A stretch of 64,000 nt of DNA from Zelonia costaricensis. Taxonomy: Eukaryota; Euglenozoa; Kinetoplastea; Trypanosomatida; Trypanosomatidae. Numbering within the stretch: position 1 is the stretch's first letter; each line of letters starts with the position of its first letter. Positions 18,796-27,762 of the stretch are shown in pieces. The position numbers and the translations under genes were made by a program. The notes beneath the pieces are model-generated. The model saw only the letters and a list, made by a program, of their open reading frames with translations. It was not told the DNA's origin and made no database searches. The stretch covers positions 28,301 to 92,300 of the forward strand of contig JASAOO010003521.1 in assembly GCA_030849075.1 (NCBI GenBank), in the 5' to 3' direction.

Positions 18796-21700
18796 TTATT
18801 GCAGCTGCTTGCGCATGGCTTCCCGCGCCTTGTACAGCTCCGCCAGCTGCGCATCGGCCGCGGCGTTCCCCGTCGAGGGCATCTGCGGGAAGTACGGGTT
18901 GCTCAGCTTCGGCTTCTCGACCGATGCGACACCGCTGTCACGGCTCAAAGCCGCCGCCGCAGTGGTGATGGTGGCCCCACGACCGTCGAGGTACCCATTC
19001 CCGCCCCCGTGCGGCGTGGTCGACGTGGAGGACATGCCCAGGTTCACGCCGGGCGCGATGCTCGCGTCGTCGTGGATGGGCTGCAGATGAAATGGGCGAG
19101 AAGGGCTGACCACCGCGTGGCCGGCACTCGCGCCACACGGCGCGAGCGGCCCCAAGTGTGCAGCGGTTGACGCTGGCGTGCGCAGGGGCGCGGGGCCGAC
19201 CGGCGGCGGCGGCGAGTCGGAGGGCAGCGGCAGCGGCGCGGCACCCGCGGCGCCGCCGGTCCAGCCGTTGACGGCCGCCACCAGGCCGGGCCGCGTCATG
19301 GGGTCCCGCGGGGCCGCGCCGACGGACGCCGCGGAGGTGGGCGGCGGCGGAGAGAGCCGCGAGAAGGCCGCGTCCGCCGAGTGCGGCGGACCCTCCGCGC
19401 CGCCGCCGCCGCTGGTGCGCGCGGCGCTGGGGCCCAAGCGAGCAGACTGCGTGGACGGCGGCAGCGAGGCGAGCCGGTGCTGCCCACGCATCGCCAGCAG
19501 CGCGTTGTTGTCCAGATTGTACGGTGCAGCCGCTGTGGCTGTCGATGTGGCGGTGCTCAGCGAGGACGGCGACGGGGACGGCGGCAGCGGGCGTGGTGAC
19601 GACATTGACGCGAGGGAGTGGGGTGCAGAGGCGGCGAAGGAGTGAGGCAGCTGTGGCTGTGGCGGAGGCTGTGGCTGCGCTTTCGTTACCACAAGTGTCT
19701 GCGGGGCCTCCAGTGAGTCCGCGGTCCAGGAAGCGCGCGTGGAGGAGCTCCGGCCTTCTGCGGCGACTGTCGAGGGCGTCGTGGCCGCCGTCGCCGCCGC
19801 CGTCGTCCCGTTCAAGAGCGTGCGCAGCTGCTCCGTCAGCTCACCCTTCTTCTCCAGCGCCTGCTCCCGCTGGGCCTGGCGATGCTGCTGCTGCACCGCG
19901 AGCTGCACCTGCTGCTGCCGCGCGCTGAACCACCGCTCAAAGTCGCGGACGAGCTGCTCCTGCGCGTGCTTGAGGTACGCGTGCATGCCGTCGATCTCCT
20001 CCTTGTCCCGGCGCAGCTGAGCCGCACACTCGTTGTACCGCTCCTTGGCCGCGCCAAGCTCCGCCAGCCACGCCGTCTCGTCCGCGTCGGCCTCGTCACT
20101 GCCGTCCGCCGCCCGCTCCGCCCGCCGCCGCTGGATTTTGGTCTTGAGCTGCTTGATGGCATCGACGCACGCGTTGAGCTGCTGCGCCGTCGCCTTGCAC
20201 GCCGCGTACTTGGGTCGCAGCAGCTGCTTCGTATCCTCCACCTTGTGCTGCGCCTCGTACGACGCCTTGAACGCCTCCAGCGCCTGCGCGCGGTCCTGCA
20301 CGAGTTGCTCGTCGAGCAGCACGTCCACCGCACTGCGCCCGTCACCGACCCTATCCGAGTCCGCCGCGTCTCCCTTCTCGACCTCGTCGTCCTCGGCATC
20401 GGCGCGGTCGGCGTCTGCGCCACCGCGGCGCATCAAGTCCCGCTTGCTCTCCAGGAACTCGGTCGCCGCGGCGACCTCGGCCTCGCTGAGGTGGCCTTGC
20501 TGCGCCAGCGCCGTCACGCGGGTCAAGGCTGCCGCGGCACTCCGCTCGCCCGCCACGGCCTCCATCAGCGCTGCGGGCGTCGCCGCCGTGGTCGTGCCCG
20601 CTGTGGTCGTCGATGCAGCGCTGGCGGAGCGCCGGAGCAGTGCGACGAGTTGCCGTGCGTCGTCGTAGACGCGTCGCCGCAGCGCCGTGGCGTCCATCGC
20701 GGTGGTCGCGTCGGGGCTGCCGCTGGGGTCGTAGAAGTGGAAAGGCTCGCCGCCGGCGCCGTCGGCGGGGGGCAGCGACTGGGCGGCGGCGTTGAACCGC
20801 ACCTGCGCGCCGCCGCCCACCGCCCCGCCGCCACCCCCGCTCGCGTGCCCCGACTTCTTGAGCACCGTCAGCAGCATCTGCAGCTCGTTCTCCTTCAGCT
20901 GCAGACTCTGCCGCAGCGCGTCCACCCTCGCCTCGCTGTCGGCCAGCAGCCGCGCCTGCCGCTGCTGCTCCTGCTGAGCTGCCAGCGCACTGCCGGATCG
21001 GGCACTCGCACTCGAGCCGCCGCCGCCGCCGCTCGCACCCGGCCCTCTCTCACCTGCACCACCGCCCCCACGCACGACGCGCTCTCGCAGCACGTTAAAG
21101 CAGAAGTAGATGCGGGCCAGGTCACCCTGCAACCCCGTCAGCCGCGAGTCCCAGTCCCCATCGACGGTGGCCTTCTGCACATACGCGTCGACCATGCCGC
21201 GACACACCGCCTTCTCGTCGGAGGTGAGGCTGCGGTCTGCTGGAAGGGCGGCTCCACCACCGCCGCCGCCGCCGTTCGCGCGGAGGTGGGCGACCTCGTC
21301 CTTCAGCTGTGCCACCTCGGCACGCAGCTTGCGCACGAGCAGCGCGGGGTCGGTCTCGGTGTTGACGTGCGGCGCCTGCTTGATAAGAGCGACGCGCTGG
21401 GCGAACTGGCACGTGCTGATCGTCTCCGCCACCTGCGAGGCAACGACGTGCGCCGTGGCGAGCATCACCGTCTTGCAGTTCCGACCGAGGCTGTCGCGCA
21501 GCACCATCGTGAGGAACGCGTTGCGGTACGGCACGTGCTCCCTCACCCCCTTTGCCTTCTCACTCAGCGCCACGATGACCTGCTCGAGGAAGTGCAGCGA
21601 CAGGTTGATGTGTTTCGCCTCTGTCAGGATGGTGCCGGACACACCCGTCTTGCTGACCCGCTCACTACCGGCAAGGTCGACGAGGTTCAGCTTCGACCGA

Positions 21701-22656
21701 CGCACGACGGTGGAGTTGGCGGACCGGGCCTCGAGGTAGATGGTGAAGATGCAGTGCGAGCGCGACGACGTCTTGTTCATGGGTGTTTCGCAGTACAGCC
21801 GGTTCGTGTCTCCGAGGAACAGCAGGTTGAGGGCATCCGACAGAGTCGGCGCGCTGTGCTGCTCCAGCCCCTTCAGCATGATGTCGTCCTCCATCTCATG
21901 GATCGTGACAGGCGGCAGCTCCTCCAGCGTGCGGGCATCACGACCGTGGTTGAGCAGGTCCTGGCCCTTGTCGTTGTAGATCTGCAGGTACGACATGGTG
22001 ATCGTGTACGTCGTCGACCCTGCGCCCGCGCTGCCGGGGACGTGGTCGCCCGCCGCATTCGCGTCGCCGCCCCCCTCGCGCCGGCGCGCCACCTCCTCGT
22101 AGATCATCGCCATCGCGCGGGGGATGAGGCCGCGGTCCTGATAGCTCTCTGTGCCGCCCGTGATGCTGAACGTCTTGCCGCTGCCGGTCTGTCCGTAGGC
22201 GAAGACGGTGCTGTTCATGCCGTCCAGCACCGACTGCACGCAGCCCTTCGCGACACTGTTGAACACGTCCTCCTGCGTCGCGCTTGGCTTGAAGACGCGG
22301 TCGAAGCGGTACTGGAAGTCCACCACGGTGTTGTTCACCACATCGTCCACGAGCGCCGGCGAGGGGCCGGCGGTGTTGCCGCCGTTGCTGGAGGCGGGTG
22401 CGGCTGCCGCCGCTGCAGGGCGCTGTGCATCTTGCACCAGCCGCTGCGCCGTGTGGAGGTGCAGCACGGACTTGTTGAAGTCCTCTTCGACCTCATACTG
22501 GAATGCCGCCGCTGCCTGAGCGGCGGCGGCGGCGGTTGATGATGACGACGCGGTGCCTGTGCCGCCGGTGGCGAGAAGGCGGCTCTGCTGTGTGGTGGGG
22601 GCGGGACGGATGCGGAGGTACACCGCAATGCCCTCCTCCCCGCGCTCCCTCGACAT
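18796..22656 (-). CDS. KIF9B: Kinesin-9 family motor, probable KIF9B (KIF6-like)
   Basis: 1286 residues, start ATG at 22656-22654 (MSRERGEEGIAVYLRIRP). An N-terminal motor domain covers about residues 10-427: P-loop GQTGSGKT at 155-162, switch I NKTSSRSH at 294-301, switch II DLAGSE at 327-332. The end of the motor, CQFAQRVALIKQ followed by TDPALLVRKLRAEVAQLKDE, resembles the KIF6/KIF9 neck, which is the basis for the kinesin-9 call. A ~90-residue Ala/Ser-rich insertion separates the first beta strand from VVDFQYRFDRVF. Coiled-coil stretches rich in Glu, Lys and Gln follow (roughly 445-480, 590-640 and 850-1000), then a disordered Pro/Ser tail. Kinesin-9 proteins act in motile flagella; in Trypanosoma brucei KIF9B is needed for paraflagellar rod organisation (family knowledge). 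Choosing 9B over 9A is based on remembered gene context and less certain. Confidence 0.82.
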   Translation of the reverse strand: MSRERGEEGIAVYLRIRPAPTTQQSRLLATGGTGTASSSSTAAAAAQAAAAFQYEVEEDFNKSVLHLHTAQRLVQDAQRPAAAAAAPASSNGGNTAGPSPALVDDVVNNTVVDFQYRFDRVFKPSATQEDVFNSVAKGCVQSVLDGMNSTVFAYGQTGSGKTFSITGGTESYQDRGLIPRAMAMIYEEVARRREGGGDANAAGDHVPGSAGAGSTTYTITMSYLQIYNDKGQDLLNHGRDARTLEELPPVTIHEMEDDIMLKGLEQHSAPTLSDALNLLFLGDTNRLYCETPMNKTSSRSHCIFTIYLEARSANSTVVRRSKLNLVDLAGSERVSKTGVSGTILTEAKHINLSLHFLEQVIVALSEKAKGVREHVPYRNAFLTMVLRDSLGRNCKTVMLATAHVVASQVAETISTCQFAQRVALIKQAPHVNTETDPALLVRKLRAEVAQLKDEVAHLRANGGGGGGGAALPADRSLTSDEKAVCRGMVDAYVQKATVDGDWDSRLTGLQGDLARIYFCFNVLRERVVRGGGGAGERGPGASGGGGGSSASARSGSALAAQQEQQRQARLLADSEARVDALRQSLQLKENELQMLLTVLKKSGHASGGGGGAVGGGAQVRFNAAAQSLPPADGAGGEPFHFYDPSGSPDATTAMDATALRRRVYDDARQLVALLRRSASAASTTTAGTTTAATPAALMEAVAGERSAAAALTRVTALAQQGHLSEAEVAAATEFLESKRDLMRRGGADADRADAEDDEVEKGDAADSDRVGDGRSAVDVLLDEQLVQDRAQALEAFKASYEAQHKVEDTKQLLRPKYAACKATAQQLNACVDAIKQLKTKIQRRRAERAADGSDEADADETAWLAELGAAKERYNECAAQLRRDKEEIDGMHAYLKHAQEQLVRDFERWFSARQQQVQLAVQQQHRQAQREQALEKKGELTEQLRTLLNGTTAAATAATTPSTVAAEGRSSSTRASWTADSLEAPQTLVVTKAQPQPPPQPQLPHSFAASAPHSLASMSSPRPLPPSPSPSSLSTATSTATAAAPYNLDNNALLAMRGQHRLASLPPSTQSARLGPSAARTSGGGGAEGPPHSADAAFSRLSPPPPTSAASVGAAPRDPMTRPGLVAAVNGWTGGAAGAAPLPLPSDSPPPPVGPAPLRTPASTAAHLGPLAPCGASAGHAVVSPSRPFHLQPIHDDASIAPGVNLGMSSTSTTPHGGGNGYLDGRGATITTAAAALSRDSGVASVEKPKLSNPYFPQMPSTGNAAADAQLAELYKAREAMRKQLQ

Positions 22657-22684
22657 CGCGTGCCGCACTGCCGCACCTCGACAG

Positions 22685-22686
22685 CT
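22685..22686 (-). other. Candidate trans-splice acceptor AG for kinesin
   Basis: On the coding strand a pyrimidine stretch CATCTCGCTCCCTCC ends in AG at 22686-22685, 28 nt before the kinesin ATG. It fits the polypyrimidine-AG rule of trypanosomatid spliced-leader addition. Other AGs lie further upstream after the CA repeat, so this is one candidate among several. Confidence 0.3.
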
Positions 22687-23583
22687 GGAGGGAGCGAGAT
22701 GCGAAGGCCGCTGTGTGACGGTGTGGACAGGAGGTTGATCGATGACCACTGCCTGTTAATGTGTGTATGTATATGTGTACGTGTGTGTGTGTGTGTGTGG
22801 AGAGGTGCAACAAGGAATGCCACAAGATCGACGCAGATCCCGTCGACCGGATCGAGTTCAGCGCGTGTGGCCGAAAAGCTTGAATCCCCGTTTTTTCGCT
22901 TGCTGATGTCGCCGACGCATACACACAGACAGACAACGCAGAAGATGATGGAGGCGTTCGGGGTGGTGGGTGAGGGGTCAGGGATCTCCACCAATGACCA
23001 AGAGTCAGCGGAGCTCTATAGTGGTACGGGGAAAGTGGGGTGGCGTTCGTAAACCTCTGTGCGGGATGCTGCGGCTAGAGTCGGGCGTGTGTGTATGGCG
23101 TGCCACAAGACACACACACACACACACGCGCGCACAAGCGGACGCACTCAGGCCCGCAGACTCGGACACGCTGATGCGTACGCCCCGTGTATGTTTGGGG
23201 AGGGAAGGGGGAAGAGGAATACAAGAAAATTGAAGGTGCAGGAGCTGCAGCACGTCGTGTTTGCGGTTGTGTGTGTGTGTGCGCGTGTGGAGGGCATCGT
23301 AGGGACGGAATTGAGGGATGGATGGATAAGAGTTGGATAGCGGGCAGACTTGTGCATGTGTACATATGCGCGCCACGTGTGTGTGTGTGTGTGTGTGTGT
23401 GCGTGTGTGTTCATGCGTGTCAGCAAGGACGAGTTTCTACATCTACGCCAGCTTGGCGCTGAGGGTCAACCAAGATCACACATCCGCGCGTGCGTGTGCC
23501 TGCGTGCTGCGGAGGGAGCTTACGAGCTGCGCAGCGCAGGAGGAGCTCGAAGCACAGCCCTATCACCACGCAGCTTCGCGTAC

Positions 23584-23625
23584 GTGTGTGTGTGTGTGTG
23601 TATGTGTGTGTGTGTGTGTGTATGT
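23584..23625. repeat. (GT)n microsatellite
   Basis: About 42 bp of GT with two TAT interruptions, in the gap downstream of the ubiquitin-like-domain gene. On the coding strand it is (CA)n, the opposite polarity to most repeats that follow a stop codon in this window. Confidence 0.9.
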
Positions 23626-24036
23626 GCGGTCGAGCCTCTCACACGCGAGGATGCAGTAGCGCAAGCTTGAGTAAAGACCTCGTGACCGGCAACACCACGC
23701 GGTGCCGTGGTGGCACTCTACGGTATCTAGAAGCTCTAGGAGGAGCAACCAACGCTGGCCACCGCCAAACAGATCATCGGCGGTGAGGTGTCAAGGCGAC
23801 GAGGAGAAGGGCAAGAGGCGGCGACTCCCGCAGCTTGCAGCACTGACACGAACAAGCTCGACTCGCCCCGTCGCTCCACTGCCCCCCCCCCCGCCCCCCT
23901 CCCCCCTTCACCCAACCCCTCCCACTGCTTGATGTCACAGACGCCCCATCCGCACGTGAGGACACATCTAGACAAACACACATTGGCACAACCGCAGGAG
24001 GCGGTGGCACGTGTGCGCGCCGTCACACAGACTCAA

Positions 24037-24055
24037 CCCCCCCCCCCCCCCCCCC
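24037..24055. repeat. C19 homopolymer (G19 on coding strand)
   Basis: Nineteen consecutive C on the + strand, 75 bp downstream (coding sense) of the stop of the ubiquitin-like-domain gene. Most homopolymers in the gaps are G on the + strand; this one is reversed, so a presumptive 3' UTR would carry a G19 run. Confidence 0.85.
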
Positions 24056-24130
24056 GCCGCCGGTGCACCTCAGTGGCGCTTCCCCGTCCTCCAGTCTCCC
24101 CCCTTTTCCCCTTTACGGCAGTGGTGCGTC

Positions 24131-27100
24131 CTACATCGGCTGCACAACAGCCGCAGCGGGAGGATCGAGGCACGAGCTGGACGCGCTCAGAGGTTCTATC
24201 CATGCCGCGTCAACGCCACCACCGCCACCACCACCACCGGTGAATCTGATGCTGACGCTGTCTAGTACGCCTGCGTCGTGTGTGCGCCGCCCTCTCGCGC
24301 AACTCGGGCTGGCGGGGAGTGGCAGCGCTGACCCAAAGGTGGTGGACGGCACCGCTCGCGCCGAGAGCGGCGCCGTCAAAACGTCGGCCCCCTCTCCGAG
24401 GGGAAGCGACGGTGCGGCGGGTGTGGGGCGGCGCACGGGTGGGGCCGGCAAGGCGGCGATCAGCGCGTCGCTCAGCACCGTCCGGCCGTGGGGCTGGCTC
24501 GGCGCGCCTGCACGGGTCATTGCCGCCGCACCGCCTGCGGCCCATGTCGTGGTGCTGGTGAGGGCGGAGAGCAGCACGTCGTGCTGATGCTGCTGCGCGG
24601 CGGACGACGTGGACGGCGGCGGAGGCGGGAGTCGCGACACCCCGCCCAACGCGTCGACGCCAGTTGGAGCCCGTCCCGGTGCTGCCGCTGCCCCTGCCGG
24701 CGGGGGCGCGTCCGTGAGGTAGCGGCTACGCAGGCGGCTGATGTGGTTCTGCACGCGGAGCTCCGTGTCGTGCGTGATCGGTGCTGGGGCGGCGTCACCG
24801 GTGAACAGGATGAAGGGCACCGCGCCAGGACGCTGGACCGGCGCGGCTGCACCGCGTGACGGCGCCGGGGACCGCAGCAGCAGCAGCGAGCGCCGCGCGT
24901 CGGCCTCGGTGGAAGGTTGTGCATCGCTGACACCGGTCGTCGCGGCATCCGGCGTTGCGGAGGCCGCGGGACGCGCGCGCAGCGGCGATTGCAGTGTGCG
25001 GCCGCGGGGCGCAGCCGCGGCACCCGGAGCCGGGCTCTGCAGCGACACGCACACCAGCCGCAGGCACGCACGACCCCCGTGCCCTCCCCCGAGCGAGGCG
25101 GCGAGGCCTGCATCGCCGCCGTGCACCTCCTCCCCGTCATCATCGTTGCCGTCAGCGGCGAGCATCAGCAGGTGCACGGGGAGGCAGTCCTGCAGCGACA
25201 TGGCATCGTAGACGAGGCAAAGCTGTGCGGCGGGCACACCGGTGCGCCGCGTGACCTCGTCCTTGATGTCCTCCACCGTGACCGCCTCGCGCGGGGAGGG
25301 GAGTGGGCCGGCGCTGCGTGACATCTCTGTGCGCTGCGCTGACGGCACGCAGAGGCGCAGGACGAGGTCGAAGGTCGCCGCCACCTCGGCCTCGGTGAAG
25401 CGGCACGGCAGGTCACCGCGCGCCGCGGCTCCGGCTGCTGCTGCTGCTGTGTCGCTGGGGTTGGGCCCTACCTGTCCTGCATGCCAGCAGCGCAGCATGT
25501 CCTCGTACCGCTCCAGCACCGGCGGCGCCGGCAGCTCCGCCTGCGCGCCTGCCACCATCGCCACCTCGATGTCCGCCATCGCGCGGCGCGCTGTGGCGGG
25601 CAGCGGCCGCGGGGACGCTGAGGTTGCCTGTGCGGGTGCTGCGGCGGCGGTGCTTCCATGGTGCGGCCCGAGGAGCACCGTGGACTCCCCGGGGAGGTAG
25701 CTGGAGAAGGACTGCGCCACGTACGTGCGGGCAATGGGCGACGAGCTGGGCATCGCGGGGGAGGTGGACGCGGCGGCTATTGACGCCGGCAGCGGCGGTT
25801 GCGTGGCTGCAGCCGCGACAGGCACGGCGAAGCGGGACGAGGCGATGCCGGCGGTGACGCTGCTGGCGTGGAGAGCGACGGGCGCGGGGTGGTGGTGCGT
25901 CGCCTCGTTCCCGTGGGTGGCGGGGGCAGCGGAGGTCGGTGGCACCGTCACGTGCACCAGACCCTGCCGGCCGTGTGAGGCGAGCTGCATGGCGTCCCCC
26001 GCCCGGTTGGGGTCACACAGTGACGATGTGCGGCGGCTGCCAGGGCTGCGCGGGCGGCGCGGCGGTGGTGCCGCTCCTAATGCCGATGATGGCGGTGCGT
26101 GGTGCAGCCACGCACCATCGCTGCGCATTCCACTGCCCGCGGTGTTGCGGCCGAACAAGCGAGGTGCGTCCTCGTCGGTCTCCCCCTCGTCGCACAGGAG
26201 CGCGGGGCTGGGGATGTGCGGTGGCGCGGTCTTGCGGCGCGGCGGTGGCGGCCGGCTCGCGTCGGCGTACTGCTCTGCCCACAGAAGACTGACGGCATCG
26301 CGCGAGTGCCTTGCAGCGGTGGCGGTCGGGTCCTTGTCCAGCCTGCTGAGCTTGTGGTCATCGGCGCTCTTGCGGCGGCTGTTGCTGTTGCTCCGGCGCT
26401 TCTCGCCGTGTTTGCGTAAGTTCGACGAGTGGCGACGCCGGTGCGGCTCGTGCTGCTGCGGCGGCGGGGGGTCCGCGGGTGCGGGGCGCTGCGGCGAGGC
26501 GCGCCGACTGCGCCCTGCGACAGCCGCCGGAGACGGCGTCAAGCCCCGCGCGCGCAGGTACCGCGGCGGCCCCTGCACCTCAACCGGCGGTGCTCGCACG
26601 GCGTCAGGTGCCATCGGGTTGATGCTGTGCAAGCCACGCGTGCGCGGGCTGCCGTCACGCAGGACCGCCGCCACACGCGCCTGGGCAGCGCTGGAGAGGG
26701 AGGGCGGGGCGAGGGAGGGCGAGTGGGCCCGCGCAGACGGGTGCCAGCCGTCCCCGCGTGTGTGCGTGCTGCTGTCCTTCGTGACGTGATGCCGGTGTGC
26801 GTGGCCCACTTCGCTGGACATCGATGAGTCCACCGATAAGCCGCGAGAGGACGACATCGATGGGGACGGCGATGCGTGGGAGGTGGGGTCGGGCGGTGGC
26901 ACCGTGGCGGCGCCGAGGGCCTCGACGCGCGACAGCGGGTTCGCGCGTTGTTGCTGCTGTTGCTGCCCAGTGGCGCGGGACGCCGGGGCCTGGCCGTGCG
27001 CCGTGGACGGAGCGGTGGACTCCCGCCATGACGCGTCAAGCCCGCTGCGCTCGCTCTCCGCGGTCGACCTGCTGTCCGACGTACTGGCGCGGTTGCCACT

Positions 27101-27223
27101 GCTGGACGTGGAGTGCACGACGTCGTTTGGCCTGCTGTCGCTGCCCCCGTGCGGCTGTCCTTCCTCCACGAAGGCGATGGAGGTGGCGCTGGAGGCCATG
27201 GACATGGGCGCCGTCGCAGGCAT
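24131..27223 (-). CDS. Disordered protein with a ubiquitin-like (beta-grasp) domain
   Basis: 1030 residues, start ATG at 27223-27221 (MPATAPMSMASSATS), the first ATG in the frame. The first ~600 residues are Ser/Pro/Arg/His-rich and look disordered. At about 616-726 the composition changes. FDLVLRLCVPSA resembles a first beta strand. VTVEDIKDEVTRRTGVP resembles the ubiquitin helix segment, QLCLVYDAMSLQDCLPVH the turn and third strand, and CLRLVCVSLQ the last strand. An insertion with acidic and Gly residues precedes that last strand. The C-terminal ~300 residues are again low in complexity. No C-terminal Gly-Gly ends the protein, so it would be a built-in ubiquitin-like adaptor, not a conjugated modifier (inference). 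The fold call is by eye and unverified; no orthologue name is recognised. Confidence 0.6.
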   Translation of the reverse strand: MPATAPMSMASSATSIAFVEEGQPHGGSDSRPNDVVHSTSSSGNRASTSDSRSTAESERSGLDASWRESTAPSTAHGQAPASRATGQQQQQQRANPLSRVEALGAATVPPPDPTSHASPSPSMSSSRGLSVDSSMSSEVGHAHRHHVTKDSSTHTRGDGWHPSARAHSPSLAPPSLSSAAQARVAAVLRDGSPRTRGLHSINPMAPDAVRAPPVEVQGPPRYLRARGLTPSPAAVAGRSRRASPQRPAPADPPPPQQHEPHRRRHSSNLRKHGEKRRSNSNSRRKSADDHKLSRLDKDPTATAARHSRDAVSLLWAEQYADASRPPPPRRKTAPPHIPSPALLCDEGETDEDAPRLFGRNTAGSGMRSDGAWLHHAPPSSALGAAPPPRRPRSPGSRRTSSLCDPNRAGDAMQLASHGRQGLVHVTVPPTSAAPATHGNEATHHHPAPVALHASSVTAGIASSRFAVPVAAAATQPPLPASIAAASTSPAMPSSSPIARTYVAQSFSSYLPGESTVLLGPHHGSTAAAAPAQATSASPRPLPATARRAMADIEVAMVAGAQAELPAPPVLERYEDMLRCWHAGQVGPNPSDTAAAAAGAAARGDLPCRFTEAEVAATFDLVLRLCVPSAQRTEMSRSAGPLPSPREAVTVEDIKDEVTRRTGVPAAQLCLVYDAMSLQDCLPVHLLMLAADGNDDDGEEVHGGDAGLAASLGGGHGGRACLRLVCVSLQSPAPGAAAAPRGRTLQSPLRARPAASATPDAATTGVSDAQPSTEADARRSLLLLRSPAPSRGAAAPVQRPGAVPFILFTGDAAPAPITHDTELRVQNHISRLRSRYLTDAPPPAGAAAAPGRAPTGVDALGGVSRLPPPPPSTSSAAQQHQHDVLLSALTSTTTWAAGGAAAMTRAGAPSQPHGRTVLSDALIAALPAPPVRRPTPAAPSLPLGEGADVLTAPLSARAVPSTTFGSALPLPASPSCARGRRTHDAGVLDSVSIRFTGGGGGGGGVDAAWIEPLSASSSCLDPPAAAVVQPM

Positions 27224-27762
27224 CGCTGTGGTGGAGATGACAGAAGGGGGGGGGAGGCGGGGAAGTGAGAAGAGTGGAGAGTGCGAGCAGGAAACACACA
27301 ACGTGTGGCGCACATGCGTTGAGCACGCACGGTGCTGCTGCTGCGGAGGGCGAGCAGGCTGACGTGAGAGGCAGAGGAGCTCGGTCCAGGGCTCGCCCAG
27401 GTGCTCGTCACTCGCAGAGCGGCCCTTGTTTGAGCATCAGACACCCACCCACCCGCACACACACACACATACACACACGCCTCTGCAGCACTCGCTTCGC
27501 AGACCGCGCAGTAATGCCTTCTTTTGCTTGATTTCTTGCTTCATCGTGGTCGAGGCGCGTCAGGCGCGCGCGCATGAAGGGTGTCCTCCTCTGATGGAGT
27601 GTGCGTCACGGCCCCTGTCGACGCCCGCTCCCCTCCGCCTGAGACTGCGCCGACTTCTAATGCAGTGGGGGGGGGGGGTCGCCTGCACGTGTGTGCGACG
27701 GCGCCATCAGCGGTGCGCACCCCTTATGGCGCCAACGAACAAGACTCTCCCGTGTGAGGCCA
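27224..27762 (-). other. Short intergenic region between SURP/CID gene and Ub-like gene
   Basis: The shortest gap of the window (539 bp). On the + strand there is a G patch at 27247-27254 close to the downstream start, a CA repeat at 27455-27479 and a G10 run near 27668-27677. No GT repeat was seen. No gene recognised. Confidence 0.55.

Larger units (their letters stand above)
22657..24130 (-). other. Intergenic region between Ub-like gene and kinesin
   Basis: No gene recognised in 1.47 kb. On the + strand: GT-rich repeat at 22758-22799, CA repeat at 23107-23128, GT repeats at about 23267-23286, 23377-23410 and 23584-23625, C-rich runs near 23881-23905 and an uninterrupted C19 at 24037-24055. 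Unlike most gaps, no CA repeat lies next to the upstream gene's stop; the C run takes its place. The purine-rich stretch at 22686-22697 (pyrimidine-rich on the coding strand) is a candidate splice tract for the kinesin. Confidence 0.55.

Noticed and set aside
19882..22539. 885-codon + strand open frame opposite the kinesin motor and stalk
   Set aside because: It is an antisense frame of a GC-rich coding sequence, with no domain and Arg/Leu-rich composition. The minus strand carries an intact kinesin.
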